Of a stretch of DNA of 64,000 nucleotides, positions 24,243-63,250 are shown piece after piece (position 1 is the first letter of the stretch; every line of letters starts with the position of its first letter). The notes beneath the pieces are model-generated. The model ran no database searches. It was not told the origin of the DNA and saw only the letters and a program-made list of their open reading frames with translations. Source of the DNA: Chionoecetes opilio (Eukaryota > Arthropoda > Malacostraca > Decapoda > Majidae). The stretch spans positions 205,001 to 269,000 of the forward strand of contig JACEEZ010022522.1 in NCBI GenBank assembly GCA_016584305.1, in the 5' to 3' direction. The position numbers and the translations under genes were made by a program.

Positions 24243-24555
24243 AAAAGGAGGAGGGAGGGGGGGAGAGGGGGGGAAGAGAGGGGGAGGGGGGAGGGGAGGG
24301 GGGGAGGAGGGGGGGAGGGGGGAGGAAGGGAGGGAGGAAGGAGGGAGGAGAGGAGGGAGGGAGGAGGAGGAAGAGGGGGAGAAGGAGGGAGGAAGAGGGG
24401 TGAGGGAGGAGGAGGAAGAAAGGGGAGGGGAAGAGGAGGGAGGGAGGGAGGGAGAAAGGAGGGGGGGAAAAGGAGGGGGGAAAGAGGAGGGAGGAGGAGG
24501 GAGGAAGAGGAGGGAGGGGGGGAGGGAGGAAGAGGAGGGGGGAAGGGAGGAGGGA
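24243..24555. repeat. Polypurine GGA/GGGA tract
   Basis: Over 300 bases nearly without pyrimidines on the plus strand (GAGGGAGGGGGGGAG-like). Mirror-type polypurine DNA with triplex potential. Ser/Pro open frames on the other strand are shadows. Confidence 0.92.
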
Positions 24556-24621
24556 TGCATAAAGGGTGGATGTTTAAAAGCATCACAATTTTCTTTTTGA
24601 GTGTCATCAGTGGGAAACAGG

Positions 24622-24965
24622 AAGTAAAGTAGCGTTAGAGGTCAAGAGGTCACTGGAGTACACACGTGGTCCTTTGCAGCTGGAGTAGTGACTATTCATT
24701 GAATACTTTAGTGCACTGCTGGAGTACCCCACCATTCATAGAAGGTGGAATCAGGAAGTAAAGTCCGTTAGAGGTCAAGAGGTCACTGGGGAACCAGGAA
24801 GTAAATACCGTTAGAGTTTAAGAGGTCAAAATAAAATACCGTTAGAGGTCAAGGTCACTGGAGTACACCACGTGCTTCATTCATAAAGAGCGTTGAACCA
24901 GGAAGTAAAATACCGTTGAGGTCAAGAGGTCAAATAAAGGTACCTAGAGGTTCAAAAGGTCAAAT
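24622..24965. repeat. Degenerate repeat of AGGAAGTAAARTACCGTTAG
   Basis: Five or so irregular units combining AGGAAGTAAAGT, CGTTAGAGGTCAAGAGGTCA and ACTGGAGTACACCACGTG. Confidence 0.65.
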
Positions 24966-26100
24966 GTTCACATATGGCTCATCTAATCTACCTACGTGAA
25001 ATAAAATAATTCATATTCAATCAAATAAAAATGTACCAGTTTTGTTTCAGGAAAAAAGGTTTAAAAAATCACAAAGTTGTTCCCTAATTGAAAATACCTC
25101 TTGGGTTTAAACACTATCATCACTATGATTTCTTACAACTCCACTATAAACAAAATTAAGATCTGAACAGCATGCCTACATCTGCTTCTAATTTAATAAT
25201 TCACCAATCACTTCTTACTGTTACACATGTACTGGATCTCTAAAATTTTCTTTCCCTCATCAACAACTTTCCCACCCTTCATTAATTAACTTCAATACAT
25301 TCCACATTGCTTCTCATTATGATGAGAATTATCTTTCTGCACCAGTTCAGGGCTTTTGTGCTCAGCAACATCCCTTTTGGCATCCAATATCCATTCCTGC
25401 TTTACATACATAGATATGAACTAGTGAATCATGGCATAAGAACAGTTATTCTCAATCTTTCTTGAGAAGAGGAGGTGGCCACCATGGACCGCCCCCAGGG
25501 AAACGTACAGGGACGCTACCATGCCGGAAGGCTACCATGGCCATTGCTCCCTTAAAGGTTCATCTGCCCCCCTTGTTTACCTTGTGGATCAACCTTCTAA
25601 AGAGCAGCAGCTTCTAGAAATATTCATCTAACCATACGGGAAGAGAGGTGGTTTAGGTAGATTAAGTAACAGAACTGCCTCGTGAGGTCTCAGGGCCCTC
25701 TTGTAGCTTCCTTATTTTCTTATGTTCCTTTTATTATTCCTACACTCCTTTAAGTACATAATGCGTCGCACCTCCCGCCCCTTACCTTATAGGAGGCTGT
25801 CAGGGCCAAGTAAGCGAATTATTTTCATATATTCACAACAAGAGAAATAATACACACAGGCAAAACCCCTTCCCTTTCCAACAAATCCACCCTGCCTGCC
25901 CCTCACCATCCGCTGTAAACATCGTTCTTTCCCTTCCCTCACCGTTTCGCTATTTTTTTATAACCACCACCTTATATGCTTCCCATAGGCACACGCCTAT
26001 GATTGGCAATTCACCGTTTTTGGGCTTAACAATCAATCAAACACACGGCAACAGAATTGCTCTCCCGGCGGGGTTTCAAAAACAATCTAGGGTATGCAAT
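24966..26100. other. No gene recognised; one short LINE fragment
   Basis: AT-rich sequence without conserved coding motifs. At about 25675-25735 there is a plus-strand LINE 3' fragment (CTCTTGTAGCTTCCTTATTT). GTTATTCTCAATCTTTCTTG near 25443 resembles an hAT-type terminus, unpaired. Confidence 0.5.
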
Positions 26101-26574
26101 CTACTAGTATGGTTCCAAAGCAGAAAAATCATGAACTTTCAATTTGGGGACCACACTGGGGAACCCTCGTAGTCCGCCGTTTTTCTTCACAAAAATCAAT
26201 GGTAGAAACACGTTTTGCGCCTTTCAAAAAGCTCCAAGAAATTTCTTCCTTTTCCAGTTGTTTAACGATATTTATAGGAATACCTCGTGTAGGTCTCACG
26301 GCCTCTGTAAAAGTTCTTTAAAAACATGTCTTATGGGTAATTGTGGTGTGCAATGTTGTTTGTTTAACCATAAAAAAAAGTCATTTGTCGCATGTTGAAA
26401 AATTTTAAAGCTGAAAAGATATTAGTAGCTTTAAAAAAAATGTTGAAACGTTTTCAAAAAAGAGTAAATTAGTAAACCAGGAAAAAAGGGGAAAATTTTG
26501 AAACCGGGGAAAAAAAAGAGTTTATTAACCAAAAAAAAAGAAAAATGAAAGGTAAACCAAAAACAAAGTAAAAT

Positions 26575-27075
26575 GTATGTAAACGCATGAAAAAAAAGAG
26601 TAAAAGTATGTAAACGCATGAAAAAAAAGAGAAAAAATTAAGAAAAACGCATGAAAAAAAAAGTAAAATGTAGTAAACGCATGAAAAAAAAGAGTAAAAT
26701 GAAATGAAAAACGCATGAAAAAAAAAGGTAAAATGAAAGTAAACGCATGAAAAAAAAGGTAAAATGAAAGTAAACGCATGAAAAAAAAGAGTAAAATGTA
26801 TGAAAAACGCATGAAAAAAAAGAGTAAAATGTAAGTAAACGCATGAAAAAAAAAGAGTAAAATGTATGTAAACGCATGAAAAAAAAGAGTAAAATGTATG
26901 TAAACGCATGAAAAAAAAAAGTAAAATGTATGTAAACGCATGAAAAAAAAAGTAAAATGTATGTAAACGCATGAAAAAAAAAGTAAAATGTATGTAAACG
27001 CATGGAAAAAAAAAGTAAAATGTATGTAAACGCATGAAAAAAAAGAGTAAAATGTATGTAAACGCATGTAAAAAA
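26575..27075. repeat. 32-bp minisatellite
   Basis: About fifteen units of GTAAAATGTATGTAAACGCA then TGAAAAAAAAGA. The Phe/His-rich frames on the minus strand are shadows. Confidence 0.93.
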
Positions 27076-27239
27076 AAGAAGACAAAAAAAGAGTTATAAT
27101 CAACAACAATATAAATCAACAGGAGAAACTCAATCGAATAATAAAGATCTACTTACAAGAAATTAAAGTACTAAAACATCTTCCATGACTGGCTGCACAA
27201 TGTTCATGATAGTCTCGTTAATTAACATACTATTAGGGT

Positions 27240-27271
27240 ACTGAAAAAAAAAAAAAAAAAAAAAAAAAAAA
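27240..27271. repeat. Poly-A run
   Basis: About 28 A in a row; no element body recognised beside it. Confidence 0.85.
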
Positions 27272-27454
27272 CTGAATATTTGTTTTTTGTAGAACATTAG
27301 TTTAGCTGTAACAAAACAAAAGCAACAAACACAATAAATCACACATGTTAGATATGTTTTGCACCAGTTAAGAGACAGACCCCTTCTCTGGTAAAGGGCA
27401 GCTTCTGTACAAACATCCCCAGTCTGTAGTACGAAGCATGACATGAACAATCAG

Positions 27455-30400
27455 GCTTTTGACAAGTATAATTCCCTTTTTACAAGTATTATTCCCTTTT
27501 TACAAGTATTATTCCCTTTTTACAAGTATTATTCCCTTTTTACAAGTATTATTCCCTTTTTACAAGTATAATTCCCTTTTTACAAGTATAATTCCCTTTT
27601 TACAAGTATTATTCCCTTTTTACAAGTATTATTCCCTTTTTACAAGTATTATTCCCTTTTTACAAGTATTATTCCCTTTTTACAAGTATTATTCCCTTTT
27701 TACAAGTATTTCCCTTTTTACAAGTATTATTCCCTTTTTACAAGTATAATTCCCTTTTTACAAGTATAATTCCCTTTTTACAAGTATAATTCCCTTTTTA
27801 CAAGTATTATTCCCTTTTTACAAGTATTATTCCCTTTTTACAAGTATTAATCCCTTTTTACAAGTATTATTCCCTTTTTACAAGTATTATTCCCTTTTTA
27901 CAAGTATAATTCCCTTTTTACAAGTATTATTCCCTTTTTACAAGTATTATTCCCTTTTTACAAGTATTATTCCCTTTTTACAAGTATTATTCCCTTTTTA
28001 CAAGTATTATTCCCTTTTTACAAGTATTATTCCCTTTTTACAAGTATTATTCCCTTTTACAAGTAATATTATTCCCTTTTACAAATATTAATTCCTTTTT
28101 AAGTATTAAATTTCCTTTTGACAAGTATATTCCTTTTTACAAGTATAATTCCCTTTTTACAAGTATTATTCCCTTTTTACAAGTATAATTCCCTTTTTAC
28201 AAGTATAATTCCCTTTTTACAAGTATTATTCCCTTTTTACAAGTATTATTCCCTTTTTACAAGTATTATTCCCTTTTTACAAGTATTATTCCCTTTTTAC
28301 AAGTATTATTCCCTTTTGACAAGTATAATTCCCTTTTTACAAGTATTATTCCCTTTTTACAAGTATTATTCCCTTTTACAAGTAAATTCCCTTTACAAGT
28401 ATTATTCCCTTTTTAAAAGTATATTCCCTTTTACAAGTATTATTCCTTTTACAAGTGTAATTCCCTTTTTACAGTATTTCCCTTTTACAAGTATTAAATT
28501 TCCCTTTTACAATAATTTCCCTTTTTACAAGATTATTCCTTTTTATAAGTATAATTCCCTTTTTACAATTATTATTCCCTTTTTACAAGTATTATTCCCT
28601 TTTGACAAGTATTATTCCCTTTTTACAAGTATTATTCCCTTATGACAAGTATTATTCCCTTTTTACAAGTATTATTCCCTTTTTACAAGTATTATTCCCT
28701 TTTGACAAGTATAAATTTCCCTTTTACAAGTATTATTCCCTTTTTTACAAAGTATTATTCCCTTTTACAAGTATCATTCCCTTTTACAAGTATTATTCCC
28801 TTTTACAAGTATATTCCCTTTTTACAAGTATATTCCCTTTTTACAAGTTTAAATTCCCTTTTCAAGTATTTTTCCCTTTTTACAAGTAGTATTCCCTTTT
28901 GACAAGGTATAATTCCCTTTTTACAAAGTATAAACCTTTTTACAAAGTATATTCCCCTTTTACCAAGTATTTCCCTTTTTACAAGTATTATTCCTTTTTA
29001 CAAGTATTATTCCCTTTTACAAATATAAATTCCCTTTTTACCAAGTATTAATTCCTTTTTACAAGTATTAATTTCCCTTTTTACAAGTATTAATTCCCTT
29101 TTTTACAAGTTTATTCCCTTTTTACAAGTATAATTCCCTTTTTCAAGTATTATTCCCCTTTGACAAGTATTATTCCCTTTTTACAAAGTATATTCCCTTT
29201 TACAAGTATTATCCCTTTACAAGATAATTTCCCTTTTTACAAGTATAAATTCCCTTTTTTACAAGTATATTCCCTTTTACAAGTATTTAAATTTCCCCTT
29301 TTTTCAAAAATATTCCCTTTTTACAAGTATATTTCCCCTTTTTTCAAGTATTATTCCCTTTTACAAAGATATTCCTTTTACAAGTATAATTCCCTTTTAA
29401 GTATTATTCCCTTTTACAAGTATTATTCCCTTTTACAAGTATTAAATTTCCCTTTTTTCAAGTATTATCCCTTTTTACAAGTATTATTCCCTTTTACAAG
29501 ATTATTCCCTTTTACAAGTATTATTCCCTTTTTACAAGTATTATTCCCTTTTACAAGTATTATTCCCTTTTACAATATTATTCCCTTTTTACTAGTATTA
29601 TTCCTTTACAAGTATATTCCCTTTTACAAGTATTATTCCCTTTTACAAGTATTATTTCCCTTTTACAAGTATTTTTTCCCTTTTACAAGTATTATTCCTT
29701 TTTACAAGTATTATCCTTTTTACAAGTATTATTCCCTTTTTTACAAGTATTATTCCCTTTTACAAGTATATTCCCCTTTTTACAAGGTATTATTCCCTTT
29801 TTACAAGTATTATTTCCCCTTTTTTCAAGTATTTTCCCTTTTACAAGTATATTCCCTTTTTACAAGTATTATTCCTTTTACAAGTATTTTCCCCTTTTTC
29901 AAAATATTATTCCTTTTTTACAAGTATTTTCCTTTTTACAAGTATTATTCCCTTTACAAGTATTAATTCCCTTTTTACAAGTATAATTCCCTTTTTTCAA
30001 GTATTATCTTTTTACAAGTATTATTCCCTTTTACAAGTATATTCCCTTTTACAAGTATTATTTCCCTTTTACAAGTATTATCCCTTTTTACAAGGTATTA
30101 TTCCCTTTTACAAGTATTAGTCCCTTTTTACAAGTAATATTTCCCTTTTACAAGTATTATTTCCCCTTTTTGACAAGTATTATTCCCTTTTACAATAATC
30201 CCTGTTTTACAAGTATAATCCTTTTTACAAGTATATCCTTTTTTACAAGTTATAATTTCTTTTTACAAGTATTTTCCTTTTACAAGTGATTATTCCTTTT
30301 TACAAGTATTTATTCCCTTTACAAGATTTCCTTTTTAACAAGTATTATTCCCTTTACAAGGGGATAAATCCCTTTTACACAGATTTATTCCTTTTTACAA

Positions 30401-30490
30401 GATTACTTTCCCTTTTTAACAAGATTATCCTTTTAAAGTATAGCCTTTTAAAGTAAGAAAAATTTTTAAAGTATATCCTTTTTACAAAAT
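27455..30490. repeat. 20-bp minisatellite, about 3 kb, about 150 copies
   Basis: Unit TATTATTCCCTTTTTACAAG. Copies from 27460 to 28060 are nearly identical with only T/A switches; from 28065 rightward single-base losses and gains rise steadily until the unit dissolves near 30450. Confidence 0.97.
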
Positions 30491-32290
30491 AATTCCTTAC
30501 ATCACATATCCTTTTTTGCCTTTTCCTCAACTGATTTTATAACCTGAAAGGGCCATAACATATTTCCCCCAAAATTGGGTCATAGCAATTTAAGAATATA
30601 ACCCAAAATTATAATTTTATGAAAGCTTATCTTTTCATCAGGGTTAAATTGGTATAGAGTTTTTGTGAAAATTTTAGGGGGATCAAAATACAATTTGTTT
30701 AGAAAGGAAAATCTGGGGCCGTGAAGGGTTAACTTATTTCCCCAACAAACGATTTTAAAGTCATTTCCACGAAAACACCACCTCGTGCCTTGCTTTGTAG
30801 GGGTAAATGCCTTTAATGGACTTAGCTGGGGCAAGCGGGGTCAATAGGGAAACTTTAAAAGAGGCTGATAAATCATGGAGGGGAGAAAATTAGGTAGTGT
30901 AAATAAAGGAAATTACACGGTAGGTCCGCCCAGGGTAAGGACGAGGAAAAAACCCCGATGGAGTTGGGACCGAGTTCATCTGAGAAACCAAAACCTTCTC
31001 CCGCACCTCGAGGCCTAAGACCCACATTGCCCGCTCAAACAAATTCCTTCGACTGCGAGTTCTATCGGAGGACAAGGGTTTGGCGGCAGAGCTTAATAAG
31101 GTATATAAAATTCCTGCGCCAACGGGCGAGGACAACCTAAAAAACCCAAGTGAACCTTAAGTTACCAGAGCGGGGCCATGTAAAGGCATTGGACAAGATG
31201 TAAAAAAAAAAAAAAAACTATTATCTAATGTTCTTGTAAACATAAACCTTAGGAAATCTGTTGATAAAGTTTCATGGAAAAAGTTCTCCCGGCCGAGTAA
31301 TTTGGGAATAAGGAACTTCTTAACAAGGGGGAAGCCACCCGTATCTGTCAGACTGTGAAAATTTAGTAGCGCAGTTTCTGGTTTGGCCTGTAATAGATTG
31401 CAGCCTTTTTAATATAATAATGAAATTATAATTATTATTTCGAACAAGGGAATTTAACAGGACAAAAAAGAAAACAACCCTAACAAGACAAAGTTACTTA
31501 AGTATGAAGCAAAACAACAAAATACCAAATATAGGCCCCAAATTTGGGGACTAGTATCAAATTCTGGTCCAGAAGCCTTTCAAAAAATGGAGCTACAATG
31601 GGGTGAATTCCCGTTAACTGAAAATATATATAATTCCTGTGAACGTCCTGAGAAAATCTGGCATGCTGGAGGAAAAAAATCTAAAGAAAAACAAAACCTG
31701 TATTGAAAGGAGGTTAGTTCATGGTTTCAAATATGTAAAGAAAACTAGGCAAAAAAACAAGACAGTCATGCATTGTAAAATGTTGGACATCATTATTTCC
31801 GCACATTTACTTCAAACTAAACCTATTATACAATGAATAAAATTTTTAAAAAACACTTCAAGAAATGTCCAAAACCACTTCAAGCATCGTAACAAACATT
31901 AACATCGGGAAAACAAAACATCTTACAACAAGAAACTTAACAACAAGAATCCCACCCGCCTATAACTGATAAAAAAATATCCCCAAAAAAATATACCCTT
32001 CCAAATATTCAACGATTATCCACAAAAAACCATATATCAGGTACACAAGGCAAATTTACAAAGACCATAAGAAAGGGAATTTCCGCCTCTTAAAAAGAAA
32101 AGATATAGAGAATACACCAGGGCAAACAAACTTACAGGGGAAATCATTTGCTAGACAACCATTTCAGGACTAGTAAGAAAAATTTTTCAAAAACCCCGAA
32201 TTCCATACAAGTATATCGAAAATTCTTCCGAACCTCTCCCGCAACTTTCAGTACGTCGTTCCAAAACAAAATACTATCAAGAAAAACGAA
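30491..32290. other. No gene recognised; one degraded SINE
   Basis: Includes a heavily altered family 1 SINE at about 30925-31215 (GACTGCGAGTTCTATCGGAG, CTGCGCCAACGGGCGAGGAC, then an A-tail). The remaining AT-rich sequence shows no motif I can assign. Confidence 0.5.
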
Positions 32291-32299
32291 AGTTTATAA

Positions 32300-33910
32300 G
32301 ATCATACGACAAAACAAGAATACTACACAAGACAACATACTATACAAAACAAAAATATACTATAACAAGAATAACTACACAAGACAACTATACCATACAA
32401 GTAAAAAAAAACTATACTATACAAGACAATATACTATACAAGATATACACAAGACAATATACTATACAAGCAAAATATACATACAAGGAAATTTTACAAC
32501 AAGACAACTATACTATACAAGAATACTACACAAGACAACTATACTATACAAGACAACTATACTATACAAGAATACTACACAAGACAACTATACTATACAA
32601 GACAACTATACTATACAAGAATACTACACCAGACAACTATACTATACAAGACAAAACTATACAAAAAACAAGACTACTATACAAGGGCAACTATAAAAAA
32701 AAGAATACTACACAGACAACTACCATACAAGAAACTACTACAAAAAACTATAATAAGAACAACTATACATACAAGAATACTACACCAGACAACTATACTT
32801 ACAAGACAAATTAACTATACAAAATACTATACAACAACAATTACTATAAGAATACTACACCAGACAACTATACTATACAAGAATACTACACCAGACAACT
32901 ATACTATATAAGACAAACTACTTTTATAAGAATACATACAAGACAACTTACATAAAGAAAATACTAACAGACAAACTACACTAAGACAACTATACTATAC
33001 AAGAATTAATTACAAGAAACTTATATACAAAAAATACTATACAAGGACCCAAATATACAAGAATACTACAAGACAAAATTTCTATATAAGAATACTATAC
33101 AAGACAACTATACTATACAAGAATACTATACAAGACAACTATACTATATAAGAATACTATACAAGACAACTATACTATACAAGAAAACTATACTATACAA
33201 GACAACTATACTATACAAGAATACTACACAAGACAACTATACTATACAAGAATACTACACAAGACAACTATACTATACAAGACAACTATACTATACAAGA
33301 ATACTACACAAGACAACTATAATTTACAAAACAAAAACTACAGAATACTACACAAGGGCAACATACTATACAAGAACTCACAGAAACTAACATAAAGAAT
33401 ATACAACAAATATTACAAAGACAAAAACTATAAGAATACTCACAAGACAACTATAACTATACAAGAAACTTTCAAAGAAATATACTTACAAGAAATAACA
33501 AGACAACTAACTATACAAGATATACCAGACAAAAAATATATATACAAGAATACTACACAAGACAACAACAACAAGAATAATTTCACAGACAAACTATATA
33601 TACAAGAAAATACACAGACAATTATACTATACAAGAATACTACACAAGAAACTATAATATACAAGATACTACAAGAAACTTTCATACAAGAATATACACA
33701 AGACAAATTTTATAAAGAATAAAAACACAAGACAACTATAATTAAAGAATACTACACAAAGACAACACATAAAGAATCTCACAAGACAACTATATATACA
33801 AGAAACTACAAAGACAAATAATTACAAAGGCAAAAATATAACAAAAATACTGCACAAGAAATATACTTAAATGGACAAGATAATATACAAGAAAACTAAC
33901 GTATATAAAT
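32300..33910. repeat. Composite 13/17-bp minisatellite, about 1.6 kb
   Basis: Built from ACTATACTATACAAGACA and AGAATACTACACAAGACA units in varied order, clean in places (33090-33310) and badly degraded in others. Confidence 0.9.
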
Positions 33911-33954
33911 TGTGAAAATCTATGAAACTTTGCTATCGACTTACTAAGAATAAG

Positions 33955-34095
33955 ACTAAGAATAAGAGCTACAAGAGGCCGTGAGACCTAAACGTGGTAT
34001 TTCCTGTTACTTAACACTACCTACATCCACCTTTCATCCCCATCCATGAAGTCTACCCTCCTTTTAAAACTCCCTATTGACTCCACACATTTATT
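33955..34095 (-). mobile_element. CR1-like LINE 3' fragment
   Basis: GCTACAAGAGGCCGTGAGAC and CTACATCCACCTTTCATCCC on the plus strand, the complement of the LINE 3' end. Confidence 0.75.
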
Positions 34096-34227
34096 TTTTC
34101 TAGATCAATACTGGATATATATACAAGAAACTAATGTATATAAATCTATAAATTTTGGGTTATTTTTAAGATTCCTTAGACGATAGCCATACATCAGACT
34201 TACATAAGAATATAGAAGAACATAAGA

Positions 34228-34339
34228 CACTAAGGATACTAAACAGTTCATGTCTATGAAATATTGCTTATATTAATTAAAATCGTCTAATGGTACCCAA
34301 ATTACAATGGAAATTACGTTCTGGGCCTCAAGAGGTTAA
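34228..34339 (-). mobile_element. Partial TTAA MITE
   Basis: From AAGGATACTAAACAG to TTCTGGGCCTCAAGAGGTTAA. It ends at TTAA 34336-34339, next to the donor-like site after the last receptor exon. Confidence 0.75.
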
Positions 34340-34363
34340 TTACCTCTTTCAAGTCTGGGTTCA

Positions 34364-60744
<26,381 letters not shown>

Positions 60745-60751
60745 CTGTAAA

Positions 60752-60818
60752 TAAGAACATAAGAAAATAAGGAAGCTATAAAAGGCTGCGAGACCTACAC
60801 GTGGTAGTTCCTGTAAAA
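60752..60818 (-). mobile_element. LINE 3' end upstream of exon E1
   Basis: ATAAGAACATAAGAAAATAA, GGAAGCTATAAAAGGCTGCG to GTGGTAGTTCCTGT; begins 8 nt from the E1 acceptor. Confidence 0.83.
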
Positions 60819-60830
60819 ATGAATACATAT

Positions 60831-61042
60831 TTAACCCCTTGAGACCCAGAACGTAATTTATATTGTAATTTGGGTACAATTAGACGATTTTTAGAGAATA
60901 TAAGCAATATTTTATATATATGACCTGTTTATTATCCTTTCTGACTATTTAATTTGGTATATTCAGTTGCTTTCAGTAATTATATGGCTAACAACATACA
61001 ATTATATATAGCAAAGGAAAGATCTGGACGTGAAGGGGATAA
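60831..61042 (+). mobile_element. TTAA MITE, right TTAA mutated
   Basis: TTAACCCCTTGAGACCCAGA to TCTGGACGTGAAGGGGATAA. Confidence 0.85.
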
Positions 61043-61177
61043 AAATACTGATATTTCTCACATAGATTTCAGAGTAAATTCTTTTGAAAACTGAAAAAAT
61101 GGTAAAATTAATTATATATTATGTATGGTAAAAGTGAGAAAATCGTATCTTATGAAAATGTAAGTCCAAAAATACAA

Positions 61178-61365
61178 AATTATTCCAGTTTGACACCGAA
61201 TTCACTTTGGTGGACAAAACGTTTTTTTTTCTGGCGAGTATTGGCGTGTTTTGAAGAATTAATTAACCTGCTAACCATTTCTGTCGCAATTCACTGGTTT
61301 TATTTTCTATTTTTAATTTTTATTTGTTTAGCTAGATAAAGGTTAGGTTAGGTTAGGTATAGATG
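61178..61365 (+). mobile_element. Single arm of the long-TIR MITE
   Basis: ATTCCAGTTTGACACCGAAT, CTGGCGAGTATTGGCGTGTT, CTAACCATTTCTGTCGCAAT and AAGGTTAGGTTAGGTTAGGT match the left arm and centre of the element at 41682; the second arm is absent. Confidence 0.7.
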
Positions 61366-61389
61366 TGTCTGGACGATTCGAGCGAATAC

Positions 61390-61880
61390 TTTTTCGAGCG
61401 GAGCCCATTTTTACCCATTTAGCGTGCATATATTGCCTCTGCTTGGGTTTTATATCATGCAATACCGCGCCACACCCTTTTTTACCCCTTATATAGCCTT
61501 GAATATTGCACGGGAACCCGTAAATTGAGGTAAAAAGCAGAAGAAAATAAGATAAGTGAAGCCGGAAATACCCCAATTTTACCCATTTAGCGTGCATATA
61601 TTGATTTTGCTTGGGTATTATATCATGCAATACAGCCCCATACCCCTTTTTACCCCTTAAATAGCCTTGAATATTGCACGGGGACACGTAAATTGAAGTA
61701 AAAAGCATAAGAAAATAAGATAAATACGATAAGTGATGCCAGAAATACCCAGTTTTTACCTATTTTTCGTGCATATATTGTCTTTATCAATGAGTAATAT
61801 CATGCAATACAGCCCCACACCCTTTCTTACCTCTTAAATAGCCTTGAATATTGCTCGGGGAAGCGTAAATTGAGGTATAA
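61390..61880. repeat. About 170-bp direct repeat, three copies
   Basis: AGCGTGCATATATTG recurs at 61421, 61589 and about 61766, each followed by ATATCATGCAATAC, CACACCCTTTTTTACCCCTT and GCCTTGAATATTGCACGGG. Satellite-like monomers, or the inside of an unknown element. Confidence 0.85.
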
Positions 61881-62700
61881 ATATTAGAATAAGGAATATC
61901 CAATATGGCCGCTGTGACGTCATCAACAGGACTTGATCAGAGCTCCTCTTGATCTTGACATCCAACTCGTGACTACAACTTTTCCCTTCATAATCAAATA
62001 CATCAAATAATGAATAAATCAACCCGGATAAAGTAAAATAATGATAAATAAGACATTGTGGAAATTATCCACTAAAAACGCTCTCTAATCGGGAGAATGG
62101 TATGGTGGGATCCCCCTCCCCTGTCAAAAAGGGAAGTGAGTAAAATTCCACCTATGTATATATTATTATAGAATTGGGTACTATAAATTAAGATACATTC
62201 AATATAGTAATATAATTATGGTGGTATTAACTAGTACCACAATTAATCAAAGGGTTAACATAATATAACAGTTGTCAGGAAAAAATATTGGAACTTCCTC
62301 GTGTAGGAAGATACATTATTGGAACGTACACGTGTGTAGCTCCAGCCGACTTGATCAGGGTTCTCGGTCAAGGCAGCATTCACGCACTAGATTTTTCACT
62401 ATCAAGGTGTAGTACCTCTCTTGTATACTAAGGTGTTGTCACGCTCATCATCTTAATATGTGTGAGACAACATAACCGATCAATCGGTTAGTGGAAAAAG
62501 GACGTGGTATTGTAGTGACCTTGTCGTCTACATGGTTGATAAACAGACACCCTGGGTTGTTGGTTGGTTTATTGTGGCGAGAGGTTGTGTCAAGTACAGA
62601 GTTCTGAGTTGAAGTGTCTCGTCTCTACAAGAGACCTCTTTATAAAGGGCCACGATACTCAAGACCTGACGCCTGCAAACCTGAGAACATCTGGCTACAG
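61881..62700. other. No gene recognised upstream of exon E1
   Basis: Searched by eye for the missing first half of the Ig3 domain (C, W motifs) on the minus strand; none seen. TGTAGTGACCTTGTCGTCTA at 62512 has a start like the TGTAGTGACT at 63911. Confidence 0.5.
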
Positions 62701-63250
62701 TTCGGCTGAGGTCGAGATTAGTGTATTGCCTTGGGAGGTAATTAGCCAGGTGTGGTGTGAGTCACCACAGTACTCTCCTTCCTCAAAAAAAAAAAAAAAT
62801 ATTATACTTATAGTTATACAGAGAAAAAAAATTAGAGGTGCCAAGTGCCGAGGTATGTAGGTAGGGCACTGTCCAGTCTTCACGTTGGCAGCGGAAGCTG
62901 CAAGATCAGAATAGGAGGTGCCGATGGTACGGGAATGTAGGTAGGGCGGTTGTCCAGTCTTCACGTTGGCAGCGGTAGCTGCAAGATCAGAATAGGAGGT
63001 GCCGGGGGTCGCTGTCACAAGATCTTGTAGGGAGACTTGTGAAACCAGGTGTCTTCGGGGAAAAGGCGAAGTGTCCTAAGAAATCGGCTCCCAAGATAGC
63101 TTGTGTTGCTCTGCTGAGCCCGTACGTTGCAAGGCCTTGCAATAGGTAGCAGGAGGCTGCAGGAGTGCAGGACGTAGGAGGGGCCGCAGGAAGCAGCGAG
63201 TAAGGAGCGGGGACGAGGATTAGCACTTTGGCGGCAGGAGACTGGGCTGA
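62700..63250 (-). pseudogene. Gypsy-type LTR element: aspartic protease end fragment
   Basis: Minus-strand frame encodes YGLSRATQAILGADFLGHFA followed by FTSLPTRSCDSD. The ILGADFL-x-H-F phrase is the C-terminal signature of the retroviral-type protease in Ty3/Gypsy retrotransposons, just before the reverse transcriptase. The frame then runs through an 81-bp duplication and into an A-rich end; no reverse transcriptase is present. Defective. Confidence 0.55.
62871..63033 (-). repeat. 81-bp tandem duplication within the Gypsy fragment
   Basis: GTCCAGTCTTCACGTTGGCA starts at 62871 and 62952; both copies keep one minus-strand frame (GTSYSDLAASAANVKTGQ), 27 codons each. Confidence 0.88.

Noticed and set aside
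24014..24607. Pro/Ser/Leu-rich 197-codon frame
   Set aside because: Complement of the polypurine tract.
27459..29966. Phe/Tyr/Leu-rich frames
   Set aside because: Translation of the 20-bp array only.
61834..62022. Minus-strand frame as the missing Ig3 exon
   Set aside because: It lacks the Ig cysteine/tryptophan pattern and has no phase-0 donor that fits E1.
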